Origin: Streptomyces sp. CoH27 | Lineage (GTDB): Bacteria > Actinomycetota > Actinomycetes > Streptomycetales > Streptomycetaceae | Assembly (NCBI RefSeq): GCF_020181035.1 | Contig: NZ_JAIQYY010000001.1 | Coordinates: 403,190-467,189 of the forward strand | Length of the DNA stretch: 64,000 bases | Direction of reading: 5' to 3' | In this document: positions 34,769 to 43,726 of the stretch, piece after piece | Position numbering within the stretch: position 1 is the stretch's first letter | Layout: each line of letters opens with the position of its first letter | Translations under genes and position numbers: made by a program | Notes under the pieces: model-generated | What the model saw: only the letters and a program-made list of their open reading frames with translations | The model's database searches: none | What the model was told of the DNA's origin: nothing

Positions 34769-36574
34769 TCAGCCGACGGTCACGGTGAACGGTCCGGCCA
34801 GGACCGAGTAGCCGTCATCGGCCAGGTAGTACACGTCGTACGTCCCCGCGCCGCCCATCTTGCCGGTCGAGAACGTCAGCGCGCCGCTGGCGTTCGGGGC
34901 ATAGGCCCAGGTGCGCGACGACTGCCCGCCCGGGGTGACGCCCGCCGGGTAGACGCCGACCCAGTTCTTGGCGTTCACCTGCGCCGCCGACGGCACCGCG
35001 TAGCGGAAGGTGACGTTGCCGCCGTTCGCGACCGCGTTCAGGCTGCCGGTGAGCGTCGGCGTGGTCGCGGTGGACGGTACGAAGGCGTCGTCGAGCGGGG
35101 TGGCGTAGGTGTCGTTGGCCGTGAGACCGGGCAGGCCGAGCGCGCCTTCGATGGTGCGGGCGATGCCGTAGTGGTCGTAGTGGGCCGGGCTGCTGGTGCC
35201 GGCCGGGACGGTGCCCTGGGACCCGAGGACCGTGGTGGCCACGTGGTCGTAGGCTTCGTTCTGGCTCTCGTCCCAGGTCAGGATGAGCAGCGAGCGCGCT
35301 TGCGTCCAGGCCGGGGAGGAGAGGACCGGGGCGAGGGTCTGCTTCAGCCAGCCGTCCTGGGCCTTCAGGCTGGTGGCGTTGCCGTTGCCGGAGGCCTCGC
35401 CGTCGTAGTAGTCGTCGGCGGCTATCCAGGAGAAGTCCGGGGTGGTGGCCGCGGACTTCAGATCGGTGGTGAGCTGCGTGGTGTCGAACAGGTGGGCCGC
35501 GCAGCGTGCGGCATCACCGCTGATGTCGGTGTAGTTGATGAAGGGCGCGTCGTCGGGCTGGTAGTAACTGTCATTGTTGTTCTTGGTGTTGCAGGGGGTG
35601 CCCATGCCCTGCTCGTAGGCCTTCCAGGTCTTGCCGGCCGCCTCGATGGTGTCGCCGAGGTTGCGTTCGGGAGAGTTGATGTTCGGGAAGTACGTGGCGC
35701 CCTTGGCGTAGGTGTCGCCGCCGGCGACGGCCAGGTAGTTCTCGTCGCTCGGGTGGTAGACGGCGTGGTGGTCGGTGAGCGTGGCGCCCTGGGCCATGAG
35801 GCTGTGCATGTACGGCGTGTCCGCCGGGTCGTTCATGACCTCGGAGTAGTCGGTGTTCTCCATCATGACCATGAACACGTGGTCGTAGCCCGGGACCTTG
35901 GAGACGGGCGGCGCGAGCGGGGCGGGCGCGGTGACCGGGGTGTCCAGGGTGAGGGAGAGGTTGTCGAGGTAGCCGGTCTCGTTGCTCGTCGACAGGAACT
36001 GCACCTCGACCTGGATGGTCCGGGTGCGGACCGGCACCGCGCCGGTGGTGCTGCGCGCGAGGAACTTGGTGGCGAGGCCCCGGTCGGTCGCGGAGACGGT
36101 CGGCAGCTCGGCGGAGGCGCCGAGGGGGTGTCCGGCGGCGTCGTGGAAGTGCAGGCTGACCGCGGCATAGCCGCTGTAGGTGGTCCAGCCGCCGAGCCAC
36201 CCGGAGAGGTCGTAGTGCACTCCGCCGGCGTCGATGGCGGAGGCGGCCGAGGAGACGTCGACGGTCTGGGTCATCGCCCCGTCGCCGAGGTTGCCCGGTC
36301 CGAAGAAGGCCTTGCCGGGTGTGTTGCCGTCGCTGGGCAGCCCGAAGGAGGCGACGGAGTGGCACATGACGTCCGGGCCGCCGGCCTCGGTCGTCCAGCC
36401 GGGCATGGTGGTGGCGGCCGACCAGTCACCTGTGCAGTAACCACCGCTCTCCGCATCGCCGTTGATGATGAGATTGCCGCTGCTCCCGGCCGCCTGGGCG
36501 GGTGCGGGAGCGGAGACGATCAGCGCGCCGAGGAGGGCGAGCAGCCCGCCGATGGATCTCCAGCGCAGTCGCAT
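34769..36574 (-). CDS. Secreted phosphoesterase (phospholipase C/acid phosphatase family)
   Basis: This 601-residue exoprotein has a Sec signal (SIGGLLALLGALIVSAPAPAQA) and an N-terminal jelly-roll-like domain of about 190 residues (NLIINGDAESGGYC, VSLHFHDAAGHPLG). The catalytic phosphoesterase domain of the PF04185 type follows (YDHVFMVMMENTDYSEVM, GATLTDHHAVYHPSDENYL, LLILTWDESQNEAYDHVATT, HYDHYGIARTIEGALGLPG). A C-terminal beta domain (NWVGVYPAGVTPGGQSSRTW) resembles the end domains of actinobacterial phosphatases. It would release phosphate from lipids or esters outside the cell. A GntR-like palindrome lies 120 bp upstream. Confidence 0.88.
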   Translation of the reverse strand: MRLRWRSIGGLLALLGALIVSAPAPAQAAGSSGNLIINGDAESGGYCTGDWSAATTMPGWTTEAGGPDVMCHSVASFGLPSDGNTPGKAFFGPGNLGDGAMTQTVDVSSAASAIDAGGVHYDLSGWLGGWTTYSGYAAVSLHFHDAAGHPLGASAELPTVSATDRGLATKFLARSTTGAVPVRTRTIQVEVQFLSTSNETGYLDNLSLTLDTPVTAPAPLAPPVSKVPGYDHVFMVMMENTDYSEVMNDPADTPYMHSLMAQGATLTDHHAVYHPSDENYLAVAGGDTYAKGATYFPNINSPERNLGDTIEAAGKTWKAYEQGMGTPCNTKNNNDSYYQPDDAPFINYTDISGDAARCAAHLFDTTQLTTDLKSAATTPDFSWIAADDYYDGEASGNGNATSLKAQDGWLKQTLAPVLSSPAWTQARSLLILTWDESQNEAYDHVATTVLGSQGTVPAGTSSPAHYDHYGIARTIEGALGLPGLTANDTYATPLDDAFVPSTATTPTLTGSLNAVANGGNVTFRYAVPSAAQVNAKNWVGVYPAGVTPGGQSSRTWAYAPNASGALTFSTGKMGGAGTYDVYYLADDGYSVLAGPFTVTVG

Positions 36575-36694
36575 ACGTGGTACCTCGTCCCGTTGGTGAG
36601 GGTGCCGTGAGGAGTGTGGTCTCACGGCCTGACTGTGCACGACGAACGGGACATGAGTAGTGGCCGCCGCTGTCGGAGGGAAGAACCACGACCA

Positions 36695-36712
36695 AACTTG
36701 ACCAGACAAGTT
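36695..36712. promoter_or_regulatory. GntR-type palindrome upstream of the phosphoesterase gene
   Basis: AACTTG and CAAGTT flank ACCAGA, which reads TCTGGT on the other strand. TGGTC-containing palindromes of this form are typical of GntR/HutC regulators, including DasR-like ones. Confidence 0.4.
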
Positions 36713-36719
36713 GGGGGCG

Positions 36720-37197
36720 GGGCGCCCCCTGCCGCACCGGGGAGGCCGGTCGCCGTACCGGGGTCGGCGGCGCAGTGCCGCCAGGTTGCGGTAGCCGATG
36801 GCCGCGTGTCGCAGGGACTGGCCCGGGCCTGCCGGGCTCGGGCGTTGTCCTGTTCGACCATCGGGTGGTGAGAGGTGCGGTGGCCCACGCGAGAGAGGAC
36901 GGTCCGGCGGTCGATCACCCGGTGCCGAACGGGACCGTCGTGCAGCCCATCCCATTGCGTGCAGCCCATCCCATTGGTGGTGTCGACGACGCCGTCCTTG
37001 GCCTGGAACGGCGGGTGGCGCTTGTCGTGGCGGGCGACCCGGCCCGCCGGGACGAGCACCTCGCCGCCGGGACCACGGCGCAGCCGGTCGTCGTGATTGC
37101 CGTCCGCTTTCTCCACTCCGAGGGCAAAGGGCCGGGAAGGCGGTCGGGTCAGCAACTCGACCCCAGTGTCCGCGTGGTGCGGGCGCACTCCGTGTAG
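36720..37197. other. Decayed intergenic region with a tandem duplication
   Basis: About 480 bp without an intact gene separate the phosphoesterase promoter from the SpoIIE-like fragment. A 19-bp exact tandem duplication lies inside. It may be the eroded N-terminal part of the phosphatase gene, but I cannot recognise it. Confidence 0.4.
36939..36976. repeat. Exact 19-bp tandem duplication
   Basis: CGTGCAGCCCATCCCATTG occurs twice with no spacer (36939-36957 and 36958-36976). The length is not a multiple of three, consistent with noncoding or decayed DNA. Confidence 0.8.
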
Positions 37198-37650
37198 ATG
37201 CAGCCGGACCGGAGCTCGGCGGTGTCCGAGGCCGGGCTCGTGGTGCTGCCGCCGTCGGGTTTGTGGACGAAGCAGGTGGTGCCCACCGGGAGGCCGAGGG
37301 TGCGCTGCGGACAGCCCTTGCCGCCGTACCTCGTGCACGCGGGCGAGGTGCGCCCCTGTGAGCCGGATCCCCCGGGGGCGCCGCTCGGGCTCGGCGATCT
37401 GCTGACCGCGGAACCCGCCGCCCAGACCGTGCCGTTCGGCCCCGGTGACCGTCTCGTGCTGTACACCGACGGCTTCATCGAGGCCCGCGACCGCCTCGGC
37501 CGCTTCCCTGACCTGGCCGCCCGGATCCACGCGCACGCGGGCCGGCCGCTGGCGGCGATGGTGGCCGCGCTGCGCCGTGACCTCCTGCACCACGTCCGCG
37601 GCGACCTCGACGACGACGCGGCCCTGGTGGCGCTGGAGCGGCTGCGGTGA
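37198..37650 (+). pseudogene. C-terminal fragment of a SpoIIE-type PP2C phosphatase
   Basis: From about 37300 the frame reads like the end of a Streptomyces SpoIIE/RsbU phosphatase (GQPLPPYLVHAGEVRPCEPD, LGLGDLLTAEPAAQTVPFGP, DRLVLYTDGFIEARDRLGRF, DDDAALVALERL). The aspartates of YTDG and DDDAAL are present, but the N-terminal metal site, sensor domains and a proper start are missing. The first 35 residues after ATG 37198 do not fit the family. It is a truncated relic, convergent with the DoxX gene. Confidence 0.65.
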
Positions 37651-37659
37651 CCGCTCCGG

Positions 37660-38010
37660 TCAGCGGGCTGCCGCCAGGGTCAGCGCGCCCGCGGCCAGCG
37701 CGAGGAACAGTCCGGGGAAGGCGATGTTGTGGAACACCCGCGCCCGGACGTGGGCGGTCAGGGCGCCGACGTAGAACAGCACCAGTCCGGCGCCTGCCGC
37801 GATCCCCAGGGGCCGTATGCCGAACAGGCCGAGGAGCAACCCGGCCGCTCCCGCCACCTTCAGCAGTGCCAAGGCGGGGAGCCAGGTGCGCGGCACGCCG
37901 ACCTCGGCCGAGTTGGCGAGCACGAACGGCGCCCTGGCGACATCCGCCGCCGCGATGCCGACGTTGGCCAGGACGGCCGCGCAGGTGACGACCACAGAGG
38001 CGATATCCAT
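37660..38010 (-). CDS. DoxX-like membrane protein
   Basis: This 116-residue protein has four hydrophobic helices (VVVTCAAVLANVGIAAADVA, LPALALLKVAGAAGLLLGLF, AAGAGLVLFYVGALTAHV, NIAFPGLFLALAAGALTLAA) in the DoxX_2 pattern, with HVRAR between helices three and four. The function of the family is poorly known, with links to redox stress and quinone chemistry. It is divergent from a LysR regulator whose box lies between them, so it is the likely target. Confidence 0.85.
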   Translation of the reverse strand: MDIASVVVTCAAVLANVGIAAADVARAPFVLANSAEVGVPRTWLPALALLKVAGAAGLLLGLFGIRPLGIAAGAGLVLFYVGALTAHVRARVFHNIAFPGLFLALAAGALTLAAAR

Positions 38011-38031
38011 GCCTCCACCTCACCGGACGGC

Positions 38032-38048
38032 TATTGTGCCGTCCAATA
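38032..38048. promoter_or_regulatory. LysR-type operator
   Basis: TATTG and CAATA flank seven bases, giving ATTG-N7-CAAT, the T-N11-A palindrome of LysR regulators. It overlaps a second inverted repeat, GGACGGC and GCCGTCC (38025-38044). It lies between the divergent DoxX and LysR starts, 21 bp from each side. Confidence 0.65.
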
Positions 38049-38058
38049 CCCGCTTCTA

Positions 38059-38070
38059 TAACCTGTGGGA
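38059..38070 (+). promoter_or_regulatory. -10 box of a probable leaderless promoter
   Basis: TAACCT is followed by six bases and the ATG at 38071. The overlapping TATAAC at 38057 is an alternative -10 box. Confidence 0.4.
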
Positions 38071-38967
38071 ATGGATATCGACACGCGTCTGCTGCGTTCG
38101 TTCCTCGCCGTCGCCGAGGAGGGCAGCCTCACCCGTGCCACGGAGCGCGTGTTCGTGTCCCAGCCGGCCCTGACCAAGCAGGTCCGCCAGCTGGAGAGCC
38201 AGCTCGGCGTACGGCTCTTCGACCGCTCGCGCACCGGGATGGCACTGACCGACGCGGGCCGTGAACTGGCCGACCGGGTGCCGGAGTTGCTCGCGTCCTG
38301 GGACGAGGCGCTGCGCACCACGCGGGCCGCCGGGCGGCGTTCGGCGCGGGTGCTGCGCGTGGGGTTCGTGGCGAGCGCGGCCAACGAGGCCACCCAGGAG
38401 ATCGTCGCCGAGTTCGCCCGGCGGCGGCCCGGCTGGCGGGCCGAACTGCGGCAGGCGGCCTGGACGAACCCGAGTGCGGGGCTGGCCGACGGCGAGGTGG
38501 ACGCGGCGCTGCTCCGGCTGCCGTTCCCGGGTCAGGGCGCGCTGCGGGTGGAGGTGCTGTTCAGCGAGGCGCGCTGGGTGGCACTGCCGAGCGGGCATCC
38601 GCTCGCGGGGCGCAGCGAGATCGCCTTCCGTGAGCTGTGGGACGAGCCGTTCGTCGCCGCGCCGGCGCAGACCGGGGCGTGGCGCGACCACTGGCTGGCC
38701 GCCGACGAGCGCGCGGGCCGTCCGGTGCGGATCGGGGCGGTCACCGAGCAGCCGGACGACTGGCTGAGCGCCATCGCGAGCGGCTACGGCATCGCCCTCG
38801 CGCCGGAATCCGCCGCGCGGTTCTACGCCCGCCCCGGCGTGGTCTACCGGCCGGTCACGGGAGTGGGGCCGACGTGGGTGGGCGTGGCCTGGGCCCGGGC
38901 CGACGACCGGAATCCGGTCGTACAGGACTTCGTGCGCTGCTGTCTCGACCTCGCGCGCTCCCCGTGA
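38071..38967 (+). CDS. LysR-family transcriptional regulator
   Basis: This 298-residue protein has the N-terminal LysR helix-turn-helix (RLLRSFLAVAEEGSLTRATE, FVSQPALTKQVRQLESQLGV, LFDRSRTGMALTDAGREL) and a C-terminal effector-binding domain (VLRVGFVASAANEATQEIVA, LADGEVDAALLRLPF, VALPSGHPLAGR). The start at 38071 fits the leaderless promoter; a GTG two codons earlier is possible. The classical divergent arrangement suggests that it controls itself and the DoxX-like gene. Its effector is unknown. Confidence 0.92.
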   Translation: MDIDTRLLRSFLAVAEEGSLTRATERVFVSQPALTKQVRQLESQLGVRLFDRSRTGMALTDAGRELADRVPELLASWDEALRTTRAAGRRSARVLRVGFVASAANEATQEIVAEFARRRPGWRAELRQAAWTNPSAGLADGEVDAALLRLPFPGQGALRVEVLFSEARWVALPSGHPLAGRSEIAFRELWDEPFVAAPAQTGAWRDHWLAADERAGRPVRIGAVTEQPDDWLSAIASGYGIALAPESAARFYARPGVVYRPVTGVGPTWVGVAWARADDRNPVVQDFVRCCLDLARSP

Positions 38968-38986
38968 CCGGTGCGCACACCCGGGG

Positions 38987-39190
38987 TCAGTGCTTCTTGC
39001 CGTTCTCGCCCAGCTTCTCGACGAGGTCCTGCGCCTTGTCGACGGCCGTGTCGATCGTGTCGCTGTGCTTACCGCCGGTTCGGTCGTCGATGAAGTCGCC
39101 GGCCTTCTCCAGACCGTCGGCGATCTTGTCGCCGTGGGCCTCGGCGATGTCCTCGATCGTGTCCTTCAGGTTCTTCAGAGCGTCGAACAT
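38987..39190 (-). CDS. Rv0909-like (MT0933-type) antitoxin-family protein
   Basis: This 67-residue, strongly charged helical protein (MFDALKNLKDTIEDIAEAHG, KIADGLEKAGDFIDDRTGGK, IDTAVDKAQDLVEKLGE) matches the small antitoxin-like family named after MT0933/Rv0909. A GGGG ribosome site precedes the ATG. No toxin gene lies beside it, as is usual for the Streptomyces copies, so a true antitoxin role is doubtful. It may be a small stress or nucleoid-related protein. Confidence 0.8.
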   Translation of the reverse strand: MFDALKNLKDTIEDIAEAHGDKIADGLEKAGDFIDDRTGGKHSDTIDTAVDKAQDLVEKLGENGKKH

Positions 39191-39374
39191 GTGCGGATCC
39201 CCTCTCCTCCGGCTGCCGGGGCGGACCCGGTCCATGATCCCATGCGGAGGGGGGCCGGAAAGACGGCGTTCGAGGCACCGGGGAGGGCGCGTTCGAGGCA
39301 TCGGGTCGGCGGCAGCGCGCGAAAGCCCGTCGGCACGGCGGCCGTTGCGCCGTGCCGACGGTGCGCGGGCCGGG

Positions 39375-41102
<1,728 letters not shown>

Positions 41103-42575
41103 ATGACGGACGGACTCGGGCCCGAGGGCTTCGAGCAGGTCGGCGCCGTCGCGGACGCGGTGCTCTACGAGGGCTACCTGCTCTATCCGTACCGCCGGTC
41201 CTCGCCGAAGAACCGGGTCCGCTGGCAGTTCGGGGTGCTGCTGCCGCGTGCCTGGGCGGAGCGGGACGGCCCGGTCGAGCCCGGGATCGCCGGTTCCGCG
41301 GACTCCTGGTACCAGCGGACCGAGTGCCTGCTGCGGGTGCGGCGGGCCGACGCGGTCGTACGGGTTCGGGTGCGGTATCTGCAGATGCGGGACAAGCAGG
41401 TCGAGGCGCCCGGCGGCGACGGCCGGCACCGCCCGGTCGCGTCCCTGCGGTCGGCCGACGGTGCCGCGCATCTGTCGTTCGAGGAGGCGGTGCCGCGCGA
41501 GACCGACCTCGTGCTGCCGTTGCGGGACCTGCTGCACGGCGGGCGCACCGTCGAGGTCGGGGCGCCCGCCGGCACGGAGTACGAGCCGTTGCCGTCGGAC
41601 GCCGGACGGACCGTGCGGCGGTGCCGGGAGGTGCGGGCCCGGACCACCGTGGCGGCCGAGCCGCTCGCACCGGACCTGTACCGGCTGCGGGTGCGGACCG
41701 AGAACACCGGCGAGCCGGCGGATCCCCGGGCCCCCCGGGGCGAGGCGCTGCGGCAGGCGCTGATCGCCACGCACACCCTCGTCGGCGGGGACGGCGTGGA
41801 GTTCGTGTCGCTGATCGATCCGCCCGAGGGTCTCGCGGAGCACGCGCGCGGCTGCCGCAACGCCTTCACGTTCCCCGTGCTGGGCGGCGCGCCCCGGGCG
41901 GACGGCACGGGCGCCGTGCTGCTCTCCGCGCCGATCATCCTGCCGGACTTTCCGCAGGTCGCTCCGGAGAGTCCCGGCGATCTGCACGACGCGGCGGAGA
42001 TCGACGAGATCCTCACGCTGCGCACGATGCTGCTGACCGACGAGGAGAAGGCCGAGGCGCGGGCCACCGACGCGCGGGCCGCACAGATCCTCGACCGGGT
42101 GGAGGCGCTGCCCCAGGAGGTCCTCTCCCGGCTGCACGGCGCGATCCGTTCCCTGGCCCCCGCGCAGCCACGGGCGGACGCCGCGCAGACCCCGCCTTCC
42201 GGGCGGCCCGCGTGGTGGCAGGAGGGCGGCGACGAGGGACTGTCCCCGACCACCGACTCGGTGCTCGTGGCCGGGGTTCCCGTCGGTGCCGGCAGCCGGG
42301 TGCGGCTGTGCCCGCGCGGCCGGGGTGCGGACGCCCAGGACATGTTCCTGGCGGGGCGGACCGCGCAGGTCGCCGCGGTCCTCCACGACGTGGACGGCAG
42401 CGTGCACCTGGCCGTCACGGTCGACGACGATCCCGCTGCCGAACTGCACGGCTGGTACGGCCGTTTCCACTACTTCCGGCCCGCCGAACTCGAACCGCTC
42501 GCACCCGCGGACGGCCCGGACCCGGCGGTCCACCACCCACTCGGCGACCGGTTCCGACGGAAGGCGCAGACATGA
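41103..42575 (+). CDS. Hydrogenase-operon protein of unknown function (490 residues)
   Basis: This 490-residue protein opens the hydrogenase operon. GAGGAGG lies before the ATG at 41103 and its stop overlaps the small-subunit start (ATGA). It has no signal peptide, membrane helix, Cys cluster or known cofactor motif. The N-terminal 260 residues look beta-rich (YEGYLLYPYRRSSPKNRVRW, FGVLLPRAWAERDGP, VVRVRVRYLQMRDKQVE). A Glu/Asp-rich helical segment follows (EIDEILTLRTMLLTDEEKAE), and the C-terminus ends with ELHGWYGRFHYFRPAELEPL. Such proteins accompany group 1h hydrogenases, so an assembly or chaperone role is likely but unproven. Confidence 0.8.
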   Translation: MTDGLGPEGFEQVGAVADAVLYEGYLLYPYRRSSPKNRVRWQFGVLLPRAWAERDGPVEPGIAGSADSWYQRTECLLRVRRADAVVRVRVRYLQMRDKQVEAPGGDGRHRPVASLRSADGAAHLSFEEAVPRETDLVLPLRDLLHGGRTVEVGAPAGTEYEPLPSDAGRTVRRCREVRARTTVAAEPLAPDLYRLRVRTENTGEPADPRAPRGEALRQALIATHTLVGGDGVEFVSLIDPPEGLAEHARGCRNAFTFPVLGGAPRADGTGAVLLSAPIILPDFPQVAPESPGDLHDAAEIDEILTLRTMLLTDEEKAEARATDARAAQILDRVEALPQEVLSRLHGAIRSLAPAQPRADAAQTPPSGRPAWWQEGGDEGLSPTTDSVLVAGVPVGAGSRVRLCPRGRGADAQDMFLAGRTAQVAAVLHDVDGSVHLAVTVDDDPAAELHGWYGRFHYFRPAELEPLAPADGPDPAVHHPLGDRFRRKAQT

Positions 42576-43660
42576 CGACACAGCGCGACACCACCGATGT
42601 CCGCGACGAGCCCGGCGGGGCCGAGGCGTCCAGCGGGTTCGACGAGATCCACATCCTCTGGATCTCGGAGGGCATGAGCTGCGACGGCGACACCGTCTCG
42701 CTGACCGCCGCGGACCAGCCCTCGCTGGAGGACGTGGTGCTCGGTCTCATCCCGGGCCTGCCGAAGGTCCATCTCGTCAACAAGGTGCTCTCGCCGAGCC
42801 TGGGCGGCGAGGACTTCCTCGCCCCGTACCGGGCGGCGGCACGGGGCGAGCTGACCCCGTTCCTCCTTGTGATCGAGGGCTCGGTCCCGAACCAGAACGT
42901 CATCAAGGGCGACGGCTACTGGACGTCGTTCGGCAACGACCCGGATACGGGCGAGCCGCAGACGCTCAACTGGTGGATCGACCAACTGGCGCCCAAGGCC
43001 TGGGCGGTGGTCGCCGCCGGGACCTGCGCGGCGTACGGCGGCATCCACGCGATGGCGGGCAATCCGACCGGCTGCATGGGACTCGCGGACTACCTGGGCT
43101 GGGACTACCGGTCGCAGGGCGGGCTGCCCGTGGTCAACGTGCCCGGGTGTCCCATCCAGCCGGAGAACTTCATGGAGACCCTGATCTGGGTGCTCCAGCA
43201 CGCGGCCGGTGCCGCTCCCCCGCCGCCGCTGGACCACATGCTGCGTCCGCAGTGGCTGTTCGGCAAGACCGTGCACGAGGGGTGCGACCGGGGCGCGTAC
43301 TACGAGCAGGGCGACTTCGGCCTGGACTACAACTCCCCCAAGTGCCTGGTGAAAACCGGGTGTTGGGGCCCTGTCGTCAACTGCAACGTGCCCAAGCGGG
43401 GCTGGATGGCCGGGATCGGCGGCTGCCCCAACGTCGGCGGCATCTGCATCGGCTGCACGATGCCCGGCTTCCCCGACACCTTCATGCCGTTCATGGACGA
43501 GCCGCCCGGCGGCGCCCTGTCGTCGCTCGTCATCAAGCCGTACGGCGCCGTCATCCGCCGGCTGCGCGGGCTGACCAACGACATGGTGAACCACGAGCCG
43601 CGGTGGCGGCACAACAAGCGCAAGCTGACCAGCGGTTACGACCCGCACTGGCGTGCCTGA
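42572..43660 (+). CDS. hhyS: [NiFe]-hydrogenase small subunit, group 1h type
   Basis: This 362-residue subunit carries the iron-sulfur relay. The proximal-cluster motif reads EGMSCDGDTVSLT, so Asp40 stands where other hydrogenases have Cys after Cys37. This Cys3-Asp ligation is characteristic of the actinobacterial O2-insensitive enzymes. Other ligands are seen in AGTCAAYGGIHAM, NVPGCPIQPENF, CLVKTGCWGPVVNCN and GGICIGCTMPGFPD. There is no twin-arginine signal, unlike membrane-bound uptake hydrogenases. It would take electrons from the large subunit and pass them towards the respiratory chain. Confidence 0.96.
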   Translation: MTTQRDTTDVRDEPGGAEASSGFDEIHILWISEGMSCDGDTVSLTAADQPSLEDVVLGLIPGLPKVHLVNKVLSPSLGGEDFLAPYRAAARGELTPFLLVIEGSVPNQNVIKGDGYWTSFGNDPDTGEPQTLNWWIDQLAPKAWAVVAAGTCAAYGGIHAMAGNPTGCMGLADYLGWDYRSQGGLPVVNVPGCPIQPENFMETLIWVLQHAAGAAPPPPLDHMLRPQWLFGKTVHEGCDRGAYYEQGDFGLDYNSPKCLVKTGCWGPVVNCNVPKRGWMAGIGGCPNVGGICIGCTMPGFPDTFMPFMDEPPGGALSSLVIKPYGAVIRRLRGLTNDMVNHEPRWRHNKRKLTSGYDPHWRA

Positions 43661-43726
43661 CATCGTCCGTCCCGCATCCCCGACCCGCCCGCACCACCAC
43701 CCCAACAGCGAGGGGCAGCACCGCAG

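Noticed and set aside
36575..36660. PHO boxes before the phosphoesterase
   Set aside because: No 11-bp direct repeats of GTTCACC type were seen.
38987..39190. Toxin-antitoxin module
   Set aside because: The antitoxin-like protein has no adjacent toxin gene; neighbours are LysR and a deacetylase.
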